Part shown: in pieces, positions 4,738 through 5,720 of the stretch | How the letters are laid out: each line of letters starts with the position of its first letter | Position numbering within the stretch: position 1 is the stretch's first letter | Source of the DNA: Anaerolineales bacterium | GTDB taxonomy: Bacteria; Chloroflexota; Anaerolineae; Anaerolineales; Villigracilaceae | Assembly: GCA_016789485.1 (NCBI GenBank) | Contig: JAEURE010000194.1 | Coordinates: forward strand, 1 to 5,720 | DNA length: 5,720 nt | Direction: 5' to 3' | Translations under genes and position numbers: made by a program | Notes under the pieces: generated by a model | Seen by the model: the letters and a program-made list of their open reading frames with translations, nothing else | Told to the model about the DNA's origin: nothing | The model's database searches: none

Positions 4738-5616
4738 ATGTCAATGAATACTATTCTTACAAATGCCACAGATGAACAACTTGGCCTTGCTGTATTTGAG
4801 AATTTATACGACTTGTTCCGTGTCATGGCGCGGACTTTGCCTGAAAGTGAAATCGTTGAAGGGGATAAACTTTCCTATCACCTTACATTTCCAACCAACC
4901 CCATGTTTAAGGGTGTTTGGCAAACTCGTTTATCTTCAGCAGAAGTAGATAATGTTATCGATGAGACCATTGCATGGTTTAAAGAACGCAAGGCCCCCTT
5001 TTTCTTCTGGTGGACAGGTGGTAAAACGACCCCAGCCGATTTGGAGGAAAGACTGGTTCAACGCGGAATGATTTCTATGGAAGAGCAGACGAAAGAATTG
5101 GCAAAGGGCATCCTGTCTACCCAGCGCGGTTCACCTTGTATGGTCGCGGACTTGAACCGCATGAATGAATCTGTTCTCGACAGTGTGCCTGAAAACTTTG
5201 TCATCCAGGAAGTGGCGAACGAGACTATGCTTCATGATTTTAAAAGAATATTTGTGGAAACCTATGAAATCCCTGATTGGGCAGGGCAAGCTTGGGTGGA
5301 TGCAACCCTCAAGGCAGGCGTTGGTAAGACGGAATGGAAAATGTACGTTGGATATTTAGGAGACGAGGCAGTTGCAACCAATATGCTCTTCAATGGTGGC
5401 GGCGTTGCCAGCGTGTATGCTGTGGCCACCCTCTCTTCTGCGCGTGGAAAGGGAATTGGAGGTGCGATCACGCTCAAGCCCCTGCTGGAAGCGCGCGACA
5501 TGGGATACAAATATGCGGTTCTTTTTGCAACGGAAATGGGGATTGGGGCATATAAACGCATCGGCTTTCGAATGACCGAAAGCCGAATTAATCGTTATTT
5601 ATGGAGGAATGGCTAA
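4738..5616 (+). CDS. GNAT family N-acetyltransferase, two-domain
   Basis: A 292-residue soluble protein. The C-terminal part (about 154-292) is a GNAT fold that would transfer acetyl from acetyl-CoA to an amine: motif A runs from the beta strand VASVYAVATL (223-232) into the pyrophosphate-binding loop RGKGIGGA (236-243, fitting R/QxxGxG/A), followed by the helix LKPLLEARDMGY and strand YAVLFAT (259-265), then GIGAYKRIGF (268-277), the usual motif B ending before the last strand. The N-terminal part (about 1-130) looks like a degenerate partner domain containing FFFWWTGGKTTPADLEERL (88-106), a pattern I recall from other long GNAT proteins with a PxxLxxxL-like turn. The substrate cannot be deduced; small molecules are more typical for this layout than ribosomal proteins. 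It is last of the probable HEAT / membrane protein / GNAT transcript. No terminator with a clear U-tract follows inside the window. Confidence 0.93.
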   Translation: MSMNTILTNATDEQLGLAVFENLYDLFRVMARTLPESEIVEGDKLSYHLTFPTNPMFKGVWQTRLSSAEVDNVIDETIAWFKERKAPFFFWWTGGKTTPADLEERLVQRGMISMEEQTKELAKGILSTQRGSPCMVADLNRMNESVLDSVPENFVIQEVANETMLHDFKRIFVETYEIPDWAGQAWVDATLKAGVGKTEWKMYVGYLGDEAVATNMLFNGGGVASVYAVATLSSARGKGIGGAITLKPLLEARDMGYKYAVLFATEMGIGAYKRIGFRMTESRINRYLWRNG

Positions 5617-5720
5617 TCCGTTCTAAGCGGAGTCGCCTGCTTTGGCGGTGCAGTCGAAGGAAACTAAGCTTTCCTGCTTTCCATTTCAAAACCGGGAATG
5701 CGGGTGGCTCTTTCCACCCA
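5617..5720. repeat. Gene-free tail with short direct and inverted repeats
   Basis: No gene is seen in these 104 bases. GCGGAGTCG (5627-5635) recurs loosely as GCGGTGCAGTCG (5645-5656), and CGCC (5634-5637) with GGCG (5644-5647) makes a small stem. GGAAA (5659-5663) pairs with TTTCC (5670-5674), and GCTTTCC occurs twice, eight bases apart (5668-5674 and 5676-5682). The AGCGGAGTCG...AAGG wording resembles a dispersed intergenic repeat I recall from Chloroflexota, here split by about 21 bp; that is memory and not a search result. Confidence 0.4.
5702..5719 (+). terminator. Possible terminator stem cut by the window edge
   Basis: GGGTGG (5702-5707) and CCACCC (5714-5719) form a perfect 6-bp stem with loop CTCTTT. 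It could end the GNAT transcript, 86 bp past its stop, or a gene converging from the right. The bases that would show a U-tract lie beyond the window. Confidence 0.4.

Overview
The window looks like a chromosomal segment of a Gram-positive-like or monoderm environmental bacterium, most plausibly Chloroflexota (Anaerolineae). This is inferred from the kinds of genes present: a lipoprotein with a Thr/Pro-rich stalk, an SH3b domain and an Fn3-like domain; a long HEAT-repeat protein; compact pyruvate dehydrogenase E1 subunits; and short heptad-type intergenic repeats. No rRNA or marker gene is available to prove it. Base composition looks moderate and even, and there is no sign of phage, IS element, CRISPR array, tRNA or rRNA.

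Layout. Positions 1-1534 (minus strand) hold the start of a pyruvate dehydrogenase operon: E1 alpha (578-1534, complete) is followed by E1 beta (501 down to the window edge, N-terminal 167 residues only). A 76-bp gap separates them and contains eight consecutive 7-bp units that can fold as an intercistronic RNA hairpin. A minus-strand extended -10 promoter near 1655-1663 would give pdhA a leader of about 114 nt. From the same intergenic space a strong plus-strand promoter drives a 56-residue two-helix membrane protein (1816-1986), which is too small for most gene callers. It ends before a perfect 11-bp hairpin that lies between it and a convergent lipoprotein gene (2056-2778, minus).

The lipoprotein and a HEAT-repeat gene (2849-3988, plus) diverge from a 70-bp region. 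There the lipoprotein's -35 overlaps the HEAT gene's -10, and a 7-bp inverted repeat flanks the lipoprotein -10. The HEAT gene has no Shine-Dalgarno sequence, and its -10 places the transcript start on the A of the ATG, so it may be leaderless. It is followed by a seven-helix membrane protein of unknown function (4018-4713) and a two-domain GNAT acetyltransferase (4738-5616), with gaps of 29 and 24 bp and good ribosome binding sites, so the three are probably one transcript. The last 104 bp hold small direct and inverted repeats and no gene.

The PDH genes convert pyruvate to acetyl-CoA (E1 decarboxylation step). The other genes have no demonstrable link to PDH. No defence system or other clearly new multi-gene system is evident. 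The parts least explained by known families are the heptad repeat, the 56-residue protein and the seven-helix protein.
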